A DNA stretch of 64,000 nt, taken from assembly GCA_044598425.1 (NCBI GenBank), contig CP172536.1, positions 3,534,001 to 3,598,000 on the forward strand, given 5' to 3'. The stretch's first letter is position 1. Each line of letters starts with the position of its first letter. The DNA comes from JAEVLT01 sp044598425. GTDB taxonomy: Bacteria > Bacillota > Bacilli > Bacillales > Cytobacillaceae. This document shows, one piece after another, positions 9,396 through 18,389 of this stretch. The position numbers were made by a program, and so were the translations under genes. The notes beneath the pieces were generated by a model that ran no database searches, was not told where the DNA came from, and saw nothing but the letters and a program-made list of their open reading frames with translations.

Positions 9396-9455
9396 AACTC
9401 CTCCACCTCTTCCTATTCCTTAAAATAACTGTTTGCTGCTTCCCCACCTGTATAT

Positions 9456-9482
9456 TTTCGCTTATTATTCTTAATTTCCTTC
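9456..9482 (-). promoter_or_regulatory. SigH-type promoter of spo0F
   Basis: On the minus strand GAAGGAAAT is followed after 11 bases by AGCGAAA. This fits the SigH consensus RnAGGAwWW - 11/12 bases - RnnGAAT with one mismatch. It lies about 60 bases before the spo0F start. In B. subtilis spo0F has a SigA and a SigH promoter. No perfect 0A box (TGTCGAA) was found beside it. Confidence 0.55.
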
Positions 9483-9516
9483 CGCGTTTCCTTTGAATAA
9501 GAACTATTTATACAAA

Positions 9517-9545
9517 TTTTGCTTATTTTTTTATCGTGCTATAAT
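9517..9545 (+). promoter_or_regulatory. SigA-type promoter of ywjG
   Basis: A perfect -10 hexamer TATAAT (9540-9545) lies 36 bases before the ywjG start. The -35 is weak: TTTTGC with a 17-base spacer, or TTGCTT with 15. Confidence 0.55.
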
Positions 9546-9581
9546 AATTATGGAAAAGAAAGTTGAAGGAGATACATAAGG

Positions 9582-10112
9582 ATGTTAAAAATGTTTACAA
9601 CCCAATTAACGGGATTATTTAAAAAAGTTAGCGAAAAAGAAGAGTTTTCCCTTGAAGATGGTGCTAGGCTGCTTGCCCAGGCTTCAGCTGGCGATGGCGC
9701 AATCTATCTTTTTGGGACAAGTGAAATGAAGGCCGTTTTATTCGAAGCAACGGAAGGTGCAGAACCGCTTCGTTTTGGCAAAATTTTAACAAAACCACAG
9801 GTAGCGGAATTGACTGAAGCCGACCGTGTTCTAATCGTTACACGCTATTCGACAGATACAGAAGCAATTGAGCTTGCATCTTTATTAAAAGAAAAAGGCA
9901 TTCCGTTTGTTGCCATGGCATCCGTTCCTGAAAACAGCAGCGGCGATTTAGCTGAGCTGGCAGATGTCCATATCAACCTTTGGCTCACAAAAGGATTGCT
10001 TCCTGATGAACAAGGAGACCGGTTTGGCCTGCCATTTGCAATGGCTGCTTTGTTTGCCTACTATGGCCTAACCTTTACACTTAAAGAAATTCTGGATGAA
10101 TATGAACTGTAA
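9582..10112 (+). CDS. ywjG: YwjG family protein (DUF2529)
   Basis: Uncharacterised cytosolic protein of 176 residues. Segments such as GDGAIYLFGTSEMK and DRVLIVTRYSTDTEAIELASLLKEKGIPFVAMASV resemble a sugar-isomerase (SIS) type alpha/beta fold, suggesting binding of a phosphosugar, but no catalytic assignment is possible. It is the only plus-strand gene in this block, divergent from spo0F and convergent with pyrG, exactly as ywjG in B. subtilis. The ribosome site AAGGAG is ten bases before the ATG. A second ATG four codons in is a possible alternative start. Confidence 0.85.
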   Translation: MLKMFTTQLTGLFKKVSEKEEFSLEDGARLLAQASAGDGAIYLFGTSEMKAVLFEATEGAEPLRFGKILTKPQVAELTEADRVLIVTRYSTDTEAIELASLLKEKGIPFVAMASVPENSSGDLAELADVHINLWLTKGLLPDEQGDRFGLPFAMAALFAYYGLTFTLKEILDEYEL

Positions 10113-10114
10113 AA

Positions 10115-10150
10115 AAAACCGCCAATTCGACTGTTCGAGCTGGCGGTTTT
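10115..10150. terminator. Bidirectional terminator between ywjG and pyrG
   Basis: A ten-base stem AAAACCGCCA / TGGCGGTTTT flanked by A- and T-runs between two convergent genes. It serves ywjG on plus and pyrG on minus. Confidence 0.85.
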
Positions 10151-10155
10151 GTGTC

Positions 10156-11754
10156 TTACTTATTTTCCAATGATGCTCGGATAAATTCGCGGAACAGCGG
10201 CTGCGGACGGGTTGGACGTGAAACAAGCTCCGGGTGGAACTGTGAAGCCACGAACCAAGGATGATCCTTCAACTCGATAATTTCCACTAAGCGGCCATCC
10301 GGGCTTGTCCCGGAGAAGACAAAGCCGGCCTGTTCCATTTGCGGGCGAAATTCATTGTTAAATTCATAACGATGGCGGTGGCGCTCATACACCACTTCTT
10401 CACCGTATGCTTCAGCTGCTTTCGTGTTGTCCGCAAGCCGGCATGGATACAAACCAAGTCTTAGAGTACCGCCTAAATCTTCAATATCCTTTTGTTCCGG
10501 CAGCAAGTCGATAATTGGATATTTTGTATCCGGATTAATTTCCGAAGAATGAGCACCTTCCAGGCCGAGGACATTGCGGGCATACTCAACTGTTGCCAGC
10601 TGCATGCCAAGGCAAATGCCAAGGAACGGCCTTTTATTTTCACGAGCATATTGAATCGCATGAATTTTCCCTTCGATGCCGCGGTCGCCGAAACCTCCAG
10701 GAACAAGAATTCCGTCCGCATCCTTTAGAAGGTCTTCGACATTTTCAGCTGTTACCCCATCCGAATTGATCCAATCGATATCAATATCGGAATCAAAGGT
10801 GTAGCCTGCATGTTTTAATGCTTCAACAACAGAAATATAGGCATCTTGAAGCGAGACATATTTCCCAACGAGGGCAATTTTTGTTGTCTTTGATAGAGAA
10901 CGGACTTTATCAACCAATTGCGTCCATTCCGTCATATCGGCTTCTTTTGTGATTAATTTAAAGTGGTCACAGACAATCTGATCCATTTGCTGTTCTTGAA
11001 GAGCAAGCGGTACAGCATAAAGGGTATCGGCATCTTGCATTTCAATGACTGCTTTTTTGTCAATATCGCAGAATAAGGCAATCTTATCTTTCATGTCTTG
11101 AGAAATCGGCATTTCCGTGCGAACGACAATGATGTTTGGCTGAATTCCAAGGCTGCGCAGTTCTTTCACACTATGCTGGGTTGGCTTTGTTTTCATTTCA
11201 CCCGCAGCTTTAATATATGGAATCAGCGTGCAATGCACATACATGACATGATCGCTGCCAATGTCGCTTTTAATTTGACGGATCGCCTCAAGGAATGGAA
11301 GAGATTCAATATCACCAACCGTTCCGCCGATTTCCGTAATGACAACATCCGCATTCGTTTCTTTCCCTGCCCGAAAAACACGGTCTTTGATTTCATTGGT
11401 GATGTGCGGAATCACTTGAACCGTTCCGCCTAAGTAATCACCGCGGCGTTCTTTTCTTAGGACGCTGGAATAAATTTTTCCAGTGGTGACGTTATTGTAC
11501 TTTGTCAAGTTGATGTCGATAAACCGCTCGTAATGGCCTAAATCCAAATCCGTTTCAGCACCATCATCGGTTACGAAAACTTCTCCGTGTTGATATGGAC
11601 TCATTGTTCCTGGGTCGACATTGATGTATGGGTCAAATTTTTGAATGGTGACACTTAAGCCCCTGTTTTTTAATAATCGGCCCAGCGATGCTGCAGTAAT
11701 TCCTTTTCCAAGTGATGAAACCACCCCGCCGGTTACAAAAATATATTTTGTCAT
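10156..11754 (-). CDS. pyrG: CTP synthase
   Basis: Makes CTP from UTP with ATP and glutamine. It has 532 residues. The synthetase domain has the P-loop GGVVSSLGKG at residues 9-18. The class I glutamine amidotransferase domain has the nucleophile C381 in GICLGMQ and the catalytic HPE in FHPEL near the C-terminus. The start is the ATG giving MTKYIFVTGG, preceded by GAGGGGGAT. The gene has its own promoter immediately after rpoE and a leader hairpin, indicating regulation by CTP through reiterative transcription as in B. subtilis. Confidence 0.97.
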   Translation of the reverse strand: MTKYIFVTGGVVSSLGKGITAASLGRLLKNRGLSVTIQKFDPYINVDPGTMSPYQHGEVFVTDDGAETDLDLGHYERFIDINLTKYNNVTTGKIYSSVLRKERRGDYLGGTVQVIPHITNEIKDRVFRAGKETNADVVITEIGGTVGDIESLPFLEAIRQIKSDIGSDHVMYVHCTLIPYIKAAGEMKTKPTQHSVKELRSLGIQPNIIVVRTEMPISQDMKDKIALFCDIDKKAVIEMQDADTLYAVPLALQEQQMDQIVCDHFKLITKEADMTEWTQLVDKVRSLSKTTKIALVGKYVSLQDAYISVVEALKHAGYTFDSDIDIDWINSDGVTAENVEDLLKDADGILVPGGFGDRGIEGKIHAIQYARENKRPFLGICLGMQLATVEYARNVLGLEGAHSSEINPDTKYPIIDLLPEQKDIEDLGGTLRLGLYPCRLADNTKAAEAYGEEVVYERHRHRYEFNNEFRPQMEQAGFVFSGTSPDGRLVEIIELKDHPWFVASQFHPELVSRPTRPQPLFREFIRASLENK

Positions 11755-11861
11755 TTTATTAATCCCCCTCAAATACAGTTTGTGCATTATCCTATTTGTT
11801 TAAGGCACTTTTTTTAAAATAAATTGGAATACAGGGAACAGAAGGATCATTTTGCAAAATA

Positions 11862-11901
11862 AAAAAGCACTCCGCTTACTCAAGGTAAGGGAGCGCTTTT
11901 T
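11862..11901 (-). promoter_or_regulatory. pyrG leader attenuator (CTP-responsive terminator)
   Basis: The minus-strand leader forms a long stem, AAAAGCGCTCCCTTAC pairing with GTAAGCGGAGTGCTTTT, followed by T-runs, about 35-75 bases after the predicted transcript start. Its 5' arm contains GCTCCC. In B. subtilis, extra G residues added at a GGGC start under low CTP pair with such a pyrimidine-rich arm and prevent termination. Start sequence, arm sequence and location all match here. Confidence 0.85.
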
Positions 11902-11935
11902 CGCTATTATGATTCGTTCCTTTTTTTAAGGAGCC

Positions 11936-11972
11936 CATAAATGATTCTACAAGGGCAAAATGAAAAAGTCAA
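11936..11972 (-). promoter_or_regulatory. pyrG promoter with GGGCTCC initial transcribed sequence
   Basis: On minus: -35 TTGACT (11967-11972), 17-base spacer, -10 TAGAAT (11944-11949), then seven bases to GGGCTCC starting at 11936. The GGGC start is the slippage-prone sequence required for CTP-sensing control of pyrG. Confidence 0.85.
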
Positions 11973-11977
11973 GATGA

Positions 11978-12541
11978 TTAAATATCTTCCTCTTCCTCTT
12001 CATCCACTTCATCGAGGTCATCCAATTCCTCATCTTCCAAGTCAAATTCCTCTTCCTCTTCAACGAGCTCATCATCGTCGAAATCTTCGGAATCGTCATC
12101 AAGGTCATCAAAATCTTCTTCATCCACCAGCAGATCCGTGTCATCATCAAAGTCGTCAAGATCGTCATAATCGAGATCTTCTTCCAACTCATCAAGTTCT
12201 TCAAGATCAACATCGTCTTCATCCAATACTTTCTTCGCCTTCTTCTTCTTCGGCTTCACTGTTGTTACGACTTCTTCTTCAACCGTATCTACCGGATACC
12301 AAGTTCTGAGGCCCCAGCGATTTTCTCCTATAGCAAGGAATCGGCCATCTATGTTCATATCTGTGTAAAATTGTGCGATTTTTTTCCTGACTTCTTCATT
12401 TGACAGACCCAGAGCCCCTGCCATTTCATTCATTAACTCATTGAAAGAAATCGGTTGTTTGCTGTCTTTTAAAAATTCAAAAGCAATTTCAATGAAAGAC
12501 ATTTCCTGCAACTGCTCTTTTGAGTAATGTGCTATACCCAA
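11978..12541 (-). CDS. rpoE: DNA-directed RNA polymerase delta subunit
   Basis: Delta binds RNA polymerase, lowers non-specific DNA binding and speeds recycling. About 187 residues. A folded N-terminal HARE-HTH domain (residues 1-90, ending WGLRTWYPVD) is followed by a lysine patch (KPKKKKAKK) and a long Asp/Glu-rich disordered tail, the classic delta layout. I choose a TTG start giving MGIAHYSKEQ, matching the B. subtilis N-terminus and well spaced from AGGAAG. The upstream GTG would abut the ribosome site. It is followed directly by the pyrG promoter. Confidence 0.94.
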   Translation of the reverse strand: MGIAHYSKEQLQEMSFIEIAFEFLKDSKQPISFNELMNEMAGALGLSNEEVRKKIAQFYTDMNIDGRFLAIGENRWGLRTWYPVDTVEEEVVTTVKPKKKKAKKVLDEDDVDLEELDELEEDLDYDDLDDFDDDTDLLVDEEDFDDLDDDSEDFDDDELVEEEEEFDLEDEELDDLDEVDEEEEEDI

Positions 12542-12656
12542 TATCGGCACTTCCTTTCTCTATTCACACTCAAGGAAAATGAGTGGTGACGGACTTTTAG
12601 TAAAATTTCTCCCAGAATACATATTCTTCATTATAAACAAATTTCTCCCGTTTATG

Positions 12657-12872
12657 CTAGTGCAATCTGCGGCCCCGTTTGATTTTTTCTTCTTTTTTTT
12701 GATTGCTGTCCGTTCGATCCTGTTGTTTTAGTTTTTTTACCTCCCTAATCGTAATGAAGAGGAAGAGAAGAGCAAGTAGCAAAAAGGAAACAGCACCTAA
12801 TTGGCGCTCATAGAGGTAATACAGCGGCCAGGCAAAAATCAATAAAATCATAATGATATGTGGTAATTTCAT
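12657..12872 (-). CDS. Small two-helix membrane protein, unknown
   Basis: A 71-residue protein that I do not recognise. It shows two hydrophobic segments (about residues 5-20 and 27-42) separated by YERQLGA, then a strongly basic, Lys/Arg/Gln-rich cytosolic tail. The ATG giving MKLPHIIM has an AGGTGG ribosome site six bases upstream. The longer reading frame to the left of it does not. It lies between icmF and rpoE in a gap where B. subtilis has no equivalent gene that I can recall. Real gene likely; function unknown. Confidence 0.55.
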   Translation of the reverse strand: MKLPHIIMILLIFAWPLYYLYERQLGAVSFLLLALLFLFITIREVKKLKQQDRTDSNQKKEEKIKRGRRLH

Positions 12873-13007
12873 TTGTTTCCACCTGCTTAGATCACCCATT
12901 TTCAGTCATCCCTTTGCTCAATATTATTTTCATTCATGCTGACTGCAAAAACAGATATTTTATACGTACTAGCAAAACTAATTTAAACACATTTATAGCA
13001 AAAAAAA

Positions 13008-13028
13008 CAATGGCTTTAGCTGCCATTG
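13008..13028 (-). terminator. Terminator of the icmF/acyl-CoA block
   Basis: A 7-bp stem (CAATGGC / GCCATTG) with a 7-base loop. On the minus strand it is followed directly by a run of seven T. It lies about 85 bases after the icmF stop. Confidence 0.75.
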
Positions 13029-13111
13029 ACAAACTTTCTTATTTTTTCTTCCTATTTCTCCAACCGGCAGCTCCCGTTTGTTTTCCAAAAAACAAACACA
13101 AGTCGGTTTTG

Positions 13112-16100
13112 TTACATATTTCTCCGGTATTGCCCGCCCACTTCGTATAAGGCACGAGTGATTTGACCAAGACTTGCGACTTTCACCGTTTCCATTAATT
13201 CAGCAAAAATATTGCCATTGTTCACAGCGGTTTCCTTCAGCCGCCGCAATGCTGCGGGAGCTGCATCGGCATATCGCATCTGAAACTCCCTTAAGTTGGC
13301 AATCTGCCATTCTTTCTCTTCCTTTGATGCCCGGGCAAGCTGCATTTGGTTAACGGCTTCTTCCGAAGGCAGGTTTGGATTTAAGTACGTGTTAACACCA
13401 ATAATCGGCAGTTCACCAGAATGTTTTTTCCTTTCATAAACCATTGACTCATCCTGAATCTTGCCGCGCTGATACTGCGTTTCCATTGCACCCAGCACCC
13501 CGCCGCGGTCATTGATCCGCTCAAACTCCCTTAGCACTGCTTCCTCGACAAGATCGGTAAGCTCTTCGATCACAAAAGATCCTTGGAGTGGGTTTTCGTT
13601 CTTAGAAAGGCCATGTTCTTTTGTAATAATCATCTGAATTGCCATCGCCCGCCTTACTGATTCCTCCGTCGGTGTCGTAATCGCCTCATCATAGGCGTTT
13701 GTGTGAAGCGAGTTGCAATTATCATTTAACGCCATTAACGCTTGCAAGGTTGTGCGGATATCATTAAAGTCTATTTCCTGGGCATGCAGCGAACGCCCCG
13801 ATGTTTGGATATGGTATTTCAGCTTTTGACTGCGCTTGTTTGCACCGTACTTAACGCGCATTACCGTTGCCCAAATGCGGCGGGCCACACGGCCGATGAC
13901 GGTGTATTCCGGATCAAGTCCATTCGAGAAAAAGAAGGAAAGATTTGGTGCAAAATCATCAACCTTCATCCCGCGGCTCAAATAATATTCCACATACGTA
14001 AAGCCATTCGCCAGCGTAAATGCAAGCTGGGAAATCGGATTTGCTCCCGCTTCGGCAATATGATAGCCGGAAATCGAAACAGAGTAATAATTGCGGACTT
14101 GATAGTCAATAAAGTATTGCTGAATGTCACCCATCATCCGGAGCGCAAATTCAGTTGAAAAAATACATGTATTTTGTCCCTGATCTTCTTTTAAAATATC
14201 GGCTTGAACCGTTCCGCGCACGGTCTTTAGCGTGTACGCCTTTACGTCTTCCTGCTCGGCAGCAGTTAACGGCCTCCCGAGTTCCGCTTCTTTTTTCGAA
14301 AGCTGCTGTTCGATCGCTGTGTTCATAAACATCGCTAAAATAATCGGTGCCGGACCATTGATTGTCATCGAAACAGAAGTAGATGGGTGGCATAAATCAA
14401 AGCCGGCATACAGTTTTTTCATATCGTCAAGCGTACAGATGCTTACACCGCTTTCACCAATTTTTCCGTAAATATCCGGGCGATAATCTGGGTCTTCACC
14501 GTACAAGGTAACAGAATCAAACGCGGTGCTCAAGCGCTTCGCTGGATCGTCCTTTGAGAGATAGTGGAAGCGGCGGTTCGTCCGCTCTGGTGTCCCTTCG
14601 CCGGCAAATTGCCGCTTCGGATCCTCCCCTTCCCGTTTGAACGGAAAGACACCGGCCGTGTACGGGAATGAACCCGGCACATTTTCGCGGTATACCCAGC
14701 GTATAATTTCGCCGTAATCTTGATACTTTGGCAATGCGACTTTTGGAATGTCAAGGCCAGACAAGCTCTTTGTTTTTAAAGCGGTAAGAATTTCTTTATC
14801 GCGAATTTTTGTGACAAAATGTTCCGCTGAATATGTTTTTTTCGTTTCTTCCCAGCCATCAAGAATCTTTTTCGTTTGTAAAGTCAGTTTTGCCGCCGTG
14901 TCCTGCTTAATCGCTTCCAAAGCTGCGAAAACTTCAGAATTAGCGCCTGCCTGTTTGACAGCAGCCATCGCCCCTTCTAATTGAAATAGTTTTCGCGCAA
15001 GGCTGGCCTGCTCCTCCGCTTTTTGGTGGTAACGGCGGACCGCTTCGGAAATTTCACGCAAATAATAGCGCCGGTCGTTTGGAATGATCACATTTTGCTT
15101 TTCTACCTTGGCATTTTTGCTGAAGGCAGTCTGCCAATTGGTTCCAGCCTTTTCGTTCATTTTTTCGATTAACGCTGCAAATAGGGCATTGGTTCCAGGA
15201 TCATTAAACTGGCTGGCAATCGTGCCATATACCGGCATCTCCTTAACGTCTTTTTCAAACAGCATCCGGCTGCGCTGATACTGCTTCTGCACTTGGTTTT
15301 TCGCATCTTCTGAGCCTTTGCGCTCAAATTTATTAATGACAATCAAGTCGGCGAAATCAATCATATCAATTTTTTCAAGCTGGGAAGGAGCTCCAAATTC
15401 GCTGGTCATCACATATAATGAAACATCGCAAATTTCCGTAATCTCCGCATCGCCCTGGCCAATTCCGCTCGTTTCGACAATGATCAAATCAAAGCCAGCC
15501 GCCTTTACAACGGCTAGTGCATCGCGGATCGCAAGCGATAGTTCATTTTTTGATGATCTGGTTGCAAGGCTGCGCATAAAAACGCGGGGATGGAAAATGG
15601 CATTCATGCGAATCCTGTCGCCCAAAAGCGCTCCACCTGTCTTTTGCTTCGTTGGATCAACAGATAAAATCGCCACTTTTTTCTCTGGGATTTCATTGAT
15701 AAACCGGCGAATCAGCTCGTCGGTAAGCGAGCTCTTGCCAGCACCGCCCGTTCCCGTTATCCCCACAACCGGAATCGATGATGACATTGTTTTGATTTTT
15801 TCGAGAACACTCTCCAGTGCAGCTGCGGCTTCACCTTGCTGTTCGACATGAAGCTCGGCAAGCGTGATCAGCTTTGCAACGGTATTCACATCTCCAGAAG
15901 CGAGCGTGCCGATTTCTTCAACTGTTTGCAGATCAACAGTCGAAAAATCACACTCTTCAAGCATATTGTTAATCATTCCCTGCAGCCCAAGCTTTCGGCC
16001 GTCCTCTGGCGAAAAAATCCTTGCGATTCCGTAATCATGCAGTTCCTTTATTTCCCGCGGTATGATCACTCCGCCGCCGCCGCCATAAATGCGGATCTTT

Positions 16101-16378
16101 GGCGCCCCTTTTTCGCGCAGCAAATCATACATATATTTGAAATATTCAACATGTCCGCCTTGATAGGAAGAAATCGCGATTCCTTGAACATCTTCTTGAA
16201 TCGCCGCATTCACTACTTCCTCAACCGAGCGATTGTGCCCGAGATGAATCACTTCCGCACCGCTTGCTTGAAGAATTCTCCTCATGATATTAATCGACGC
16301 ATCATGTCCATCAAAAAGGCTCGAAGCGGTTACAAAGCGAATATGATGCTTCGGTCGATAGATCTCCATTGCGCTCAT
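13112..16378 (-). CDS. icmF: Fused isobutyryl-CoA mutase/GTPase IcmF
   Basis: Adenosylcobalamin-dependent interconversion of isobutyryl-CoA and butyryl-CoA, with a built-in G-protein chaperone that loads and protects the cofactor. The 1088 residues comprise three parts. The B12-binding domain contains FDGHDAS with base-off ligand H25. The MeaB/MeaI-type GTPase has Walker A GTGGAGKS at 209-216. The C-terminal mutase barrel contains SISGYHIAEAGANP. This layout is that of IcmF studied in Geobacillus kaustophilus. Start chosen at MSAMEIYRP with AGGGGGAG four bases upstream; an earlier TTG is less likely. It is last in a run with a TetR gene and beta-oxidation genes, linking valine-derived and straight-chain C4 acyl-CoA. 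Related fusions can isomerise isovaleryl/pivalyl-CoA, so the exact substrate is inferred. Confidence 0.93.
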   Translation of the reverse strand: MSAMEIYRPKHHIRFVTASSLFDGHDASINIMRRILQASGAEVIHLGHNRSVEEVVNAAIQEDVQGIAISSYQGGHVEYFKYMYDLLREKGAPKIRIYGGGGGVIIPREIKELHDYGIARIFSPEDGRKLGLQGMINNMLEECDFSTVDLQTVEEIGTLASGDVNTVAKLITLAELHVEQQGEAAAALESVLEKIKTMSSSIPVVGITGTGGAGKSSLTDELIRRFINEIPEKKVAILSVDPTKQKTGGALLGDRIRMNAIFHPRVFMRSLATRSSKNELSLAIRDALAVVKAAGFDLIIVETSGIGQGDAEITEICDVSLYVMTSEFGAPSQLEKIDMIDFADLIVINKFERKGSEDAKNQVQKQYQRSRMLFEKDVKEMPVYGTIASQFNDPGTNALFAALIEKMNEKAGTNWQTAFSKNAKVEKQNVIIPNDRRYYLREISEAVRRYHQKAEEQASLARKLFQLEGAMAAVKQAGANSEVFAALEAIKQDTAAKLTLQTKKILDGWEETKKTYSAEHFVTKIRDKEILTALKTKSLSGLDIPKVALPKYQDYGEIIRWVYRENVPGSFPYTAGVFPFKREGEDPKRQFAGEGTPERTNRRFHYLSKDDPAKRLSTAFDSVTLYGEDPDYRPDIYGKIGESGVSICTLDDMKKLYAGFDLCHPSTSVSMTINGPAPIILAMFMNTAIEQQLSKKEAELGRPLTAAEQEDVKAYTLKTVRGTVQADILKEDQGQNTCIFSTEFALRMMGDIQQYFIDYQVRNYYSVSISGYHIAEAGANPISQLAFTLANGFTYVEYYLSRGMKVDDFAPNLSFFFSNGLDPEYTVIGRVARRIWATVMRVKYGANKRSQKLKYHIQTSGRSLHAQEIDFNDIRTTLQALMALNDNCNSLHTNAYDEAITTPTEESVRRAMAIQMIITKEHGLSKNENPLQGSFVIEELTDLVEEAVLREFERINDRGGVLGAMETQYQRGKIQDESMVYERKKHSGELPIIGVNTYLNPNLPSEEAVNQMQLARASKEEKEWQIANLREFQMRYADAAPAALRRLKETAVNNGNIFAELMETVKVASLGQITRALYEVGGQYRRNM

Positions 16379-16399
16379 TTTTCTCCCCCTGTTCAAAAA

Positions 16400-17065
16400 T
16401 TACCCCTTGTTTACCGTTAAATTTTGCTGATGAAAAACCTGGTCAGCACCGCTGATACCGGTAAATAACAGCTTCGTCTGAATTTCAATATACTCATCCA
16501 GCTGATATAATTTTTGCAGCTCCCAGCGGCGGAATGCCCACATTTGCCCCTGAACAATAATATTGTGGGCAATTACTTTGACTTGTTTTTCATTCATATC
16601 AAGCACCCCATTTTCGACACATTTTGCGAGAAGCGCTTCAAACATGGAAGTCATTTCCACCTCTTTGCGCAAAACGTACGGGAGGGCATCTTTCGAAAGC
16701 GACTTTACCTCTTGATACATGACAAGCACTTCATCTTGCATCTCATCGACAACCCGGAAATAATAAGCAATCCCAAGCCTTAGATTTGCGAGCGTGCCCT
16801 GGCTCGGATCAATGTCCATTTGCAGGCGATCGCGAACATGATCATAAATGCTGTCGCACACAAGATAGAGAACGTCCTCTTTCGTGCGGATGTATTCGTA
16901 TAAAGTCCCAATACTAAATCCGGCTGCCCTGGCAATCTCTCTTGTTGTTGTCCGATGAAAACCCTTTTGTTTAAAAAGGGTCACAGCACCTTTTATCATC
17001 TGATCGCGTCTTTTTTTCACAAGAAGTTCATCCTTGACCGATGCTTTTACTTCCCGTTTTTTCAT
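16400..17065 (-). CDS. TetR family regulator of the acyl-CoA block
   Basis: A 221-residue repressor. The N-terminal helix-turn-helix occupies about residues 20-65 (TTREIARAAGFSIGTLYEYIRTKEDVLY). The C-terminal domain is of the YsiA/FadR-like TetR_C type expected to bind an acyl-CoA. It lies between acdA and icmF in the same direction with a 21-base gap to icmF, so it probably senses an acyl-CoA and represses this block. Candidate operators are the TGAACG..CGCTCA palindrome before the thiolase and TGAATG..CATTCA before fadF. The ligand is not known. Confidence 0.85.
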   Translation of the reverse strand: MKKREVKASVKDELLVKKRRDQMIKGAVTLFKQKGFHRTTTREIARAAGFSIGTLYEYIRTKEDVLYLVCDSIYDHVRDRLQMDIDPSQGTLANLRLGIAYYFRVVDEMQDEVLVMYQEVKSLSKDALPYVLRKEVEMTSMFEALLAKCVENGVLDMNEKQVKVIAHNIIVQGQMWAFRRWELQKLYQLDEYIEIQTKLLFTGISGADQVFHQQNLTVNKG

Positions 17066-17219
17066 CCACTATCCACCGCCTTTCACTGCCCGCAGCTGTT
17101 TTGCCAGACGAGCTAATTTTTGCTGTTATTTTTAAAAACTGCCGCGGTTGATCAGAAAGCTCCAGTCTCAGACTGCTTGCGTTCTCTTAAGGACGCAGTA
17201 CCGCTTGCCGCCGTGTTCA

Positions 17220-18359
17220 TCATTTTGTAATCATTCTTGAGATCACAAGGCGTTGAATTTCCTGAGTGCCTTCATAAATCTGGGTGATTTTCGCATCGCG
17301 CATAAACCGTTCGACCGGGTAGTCTTTCGTGTAGCCATAGCCGCCAAAAATTTGCACCGCTTCGGTTGTCACTTTCATCGCTGCATCACCAGCAAACAGC
17401 TTCGACATTGCCGATTCTTTTCCATATGGCAAGCCATTGGACTCCAGCCATGCTGCCTGATAGGTTAAGAGCCTTGCAGCTTCGACACTTGTTGCCATAT
17501 CAGCCAGTTTAAAGCTTATTCCTTGCTGGGCAGCGATCGGTTTGCTGAATTGATGGCGTTCGCGCGCATAATCGATCGCAGCATCAAGGGCTCCCTGGGC
17601 AATTCCCACCGCCTGGGCAGCGATTCCATTGCGGCCGCCATCGAGCGTCATCATCGCAATTTTAAAGCCTTCTCCTTCTTCGCCTAGGCGATTTTCCGCG
17701 GGAACCTTGCAATCGTCAAAAATAATTTCCGTTGTTGGCGACGAACGAATTCCCATTTTCTTTTCTTTCTTGCCCACAGAAAAACCAGAAAAATCTTTTT
17801 CAATGATAAAGGCCGTTGTGCCCTTTTGCTTACTCTCTGGGTCGGTTAAGGCAAAAACAACATAAAGATCCGCTTCCCCGCCATTGGTAATAAAAATTTT
17901 TGAACCATTTAATCGATAATGGCTGCCGTCAAATTTTGCTGTTGTTCTCATTGCACCTGCATCGGATCCGCTGCCCGGCTCGGTTAAACCGTAAGCGCCC
18001 AGCATTGTGCCTTCTGCGAGCGGCCGCAAATATTTCTGTTTTTGCTCTTCTGAACCAAATTTGTAGATCGGCCAGCCTGCGAGCGACGTATGCGCTGATA
18101 GGGTGACCCCAGTTGACGCGCATACCCTTGACAGCTCTTCAATTGCAATGCAGTAAGCTAAATAATCGCTGCCGATTCCTCCGTATTCTTCGGGCCACGG
18201 AATTCCCGTTAAGCCCAGCTCAGCCATTTTTGTAAAAAGGCTGCGGTCAAAGCGTTCCTGTTCATCGCGCTCCGCTGCGGTCGGCGCCACTTCATTGCGG
18301 GCAAAATCACGTACCATTTTGCGAATCATTTCATGCTCTTCGGATAATTGAAAGTTCAT
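17220..18359 (-). CDS. acdA: Acyl-CoA dehydrogenase (AcdA type)
   Basis: FAD enzyme introducing a trans-2 double bond into acyl-CoA and passing electrons to ETF. It has 379 residues in the three-domain fold. The FAD/substrate signature GAYGLTEPGSGSDA is in the N-terminal half. The C-terminal stretch VQIFGGYGYTKDYPVERFMRDAKI is followed by YEGTQEIQ, whose glutamate is the usual catalytic base of short-chain members. The sequence closely matches B. subtilis AcdA, which sits between fadF and rpoE there. The ribosome site AAAAGGGGG precedes the ATG. Confidence 0.92.
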   Translation of the reverse strand: MNFQLSEEHEMIRKMVRDFARNEVAPTAAERDEQERFDRSLFTKMAELGLTGIPWPEEYGGIGSDYLAYCIAIEELSRVCASTGVTLSAHTSLAGWPIYKFGSEEQKQKYLRPLAEGTMLGAYGLTEPGSGSDAGAMRTTAKFDGSHYRLNGSKIFITNGGEADLYVVFALTDPESKQKGTTAFIIEKDFSGFSVGKKEKKMGIRSSPTTEIIFDDCKVPAENRLGEEGEGFKIAMMTLDGGRNGIAAQAVGIAQGALDAAIDYARERHQFSKPIAAQQGISFKLADMATSVEAARLLTYQAAWLESNGLPYGKESAMSKLFAGDAAMKVTTEAVQIFGGYGYTKDYPVERFMRDAKITQIYEGTQEIQRLVISRMITK

Positions 18360-18389
18360 TTAGTAAATCCCCCTTTTAAAAATTGTTGT

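Noticed and set aside
11941..12309. Plus-strand frame rich in Pro/His/Leu opposite rpoE
   Set aside because: It is the antisense of the Asp/Glu-rich delta tail, with no ribosome site.
13076..13097. GTTTGTTTT / AAAACAAAC hairpin after icmF
   Set aside because: Weak A/T stem without a following T-run; the hairpin at 13008-13028 with seven T is the better terminator.
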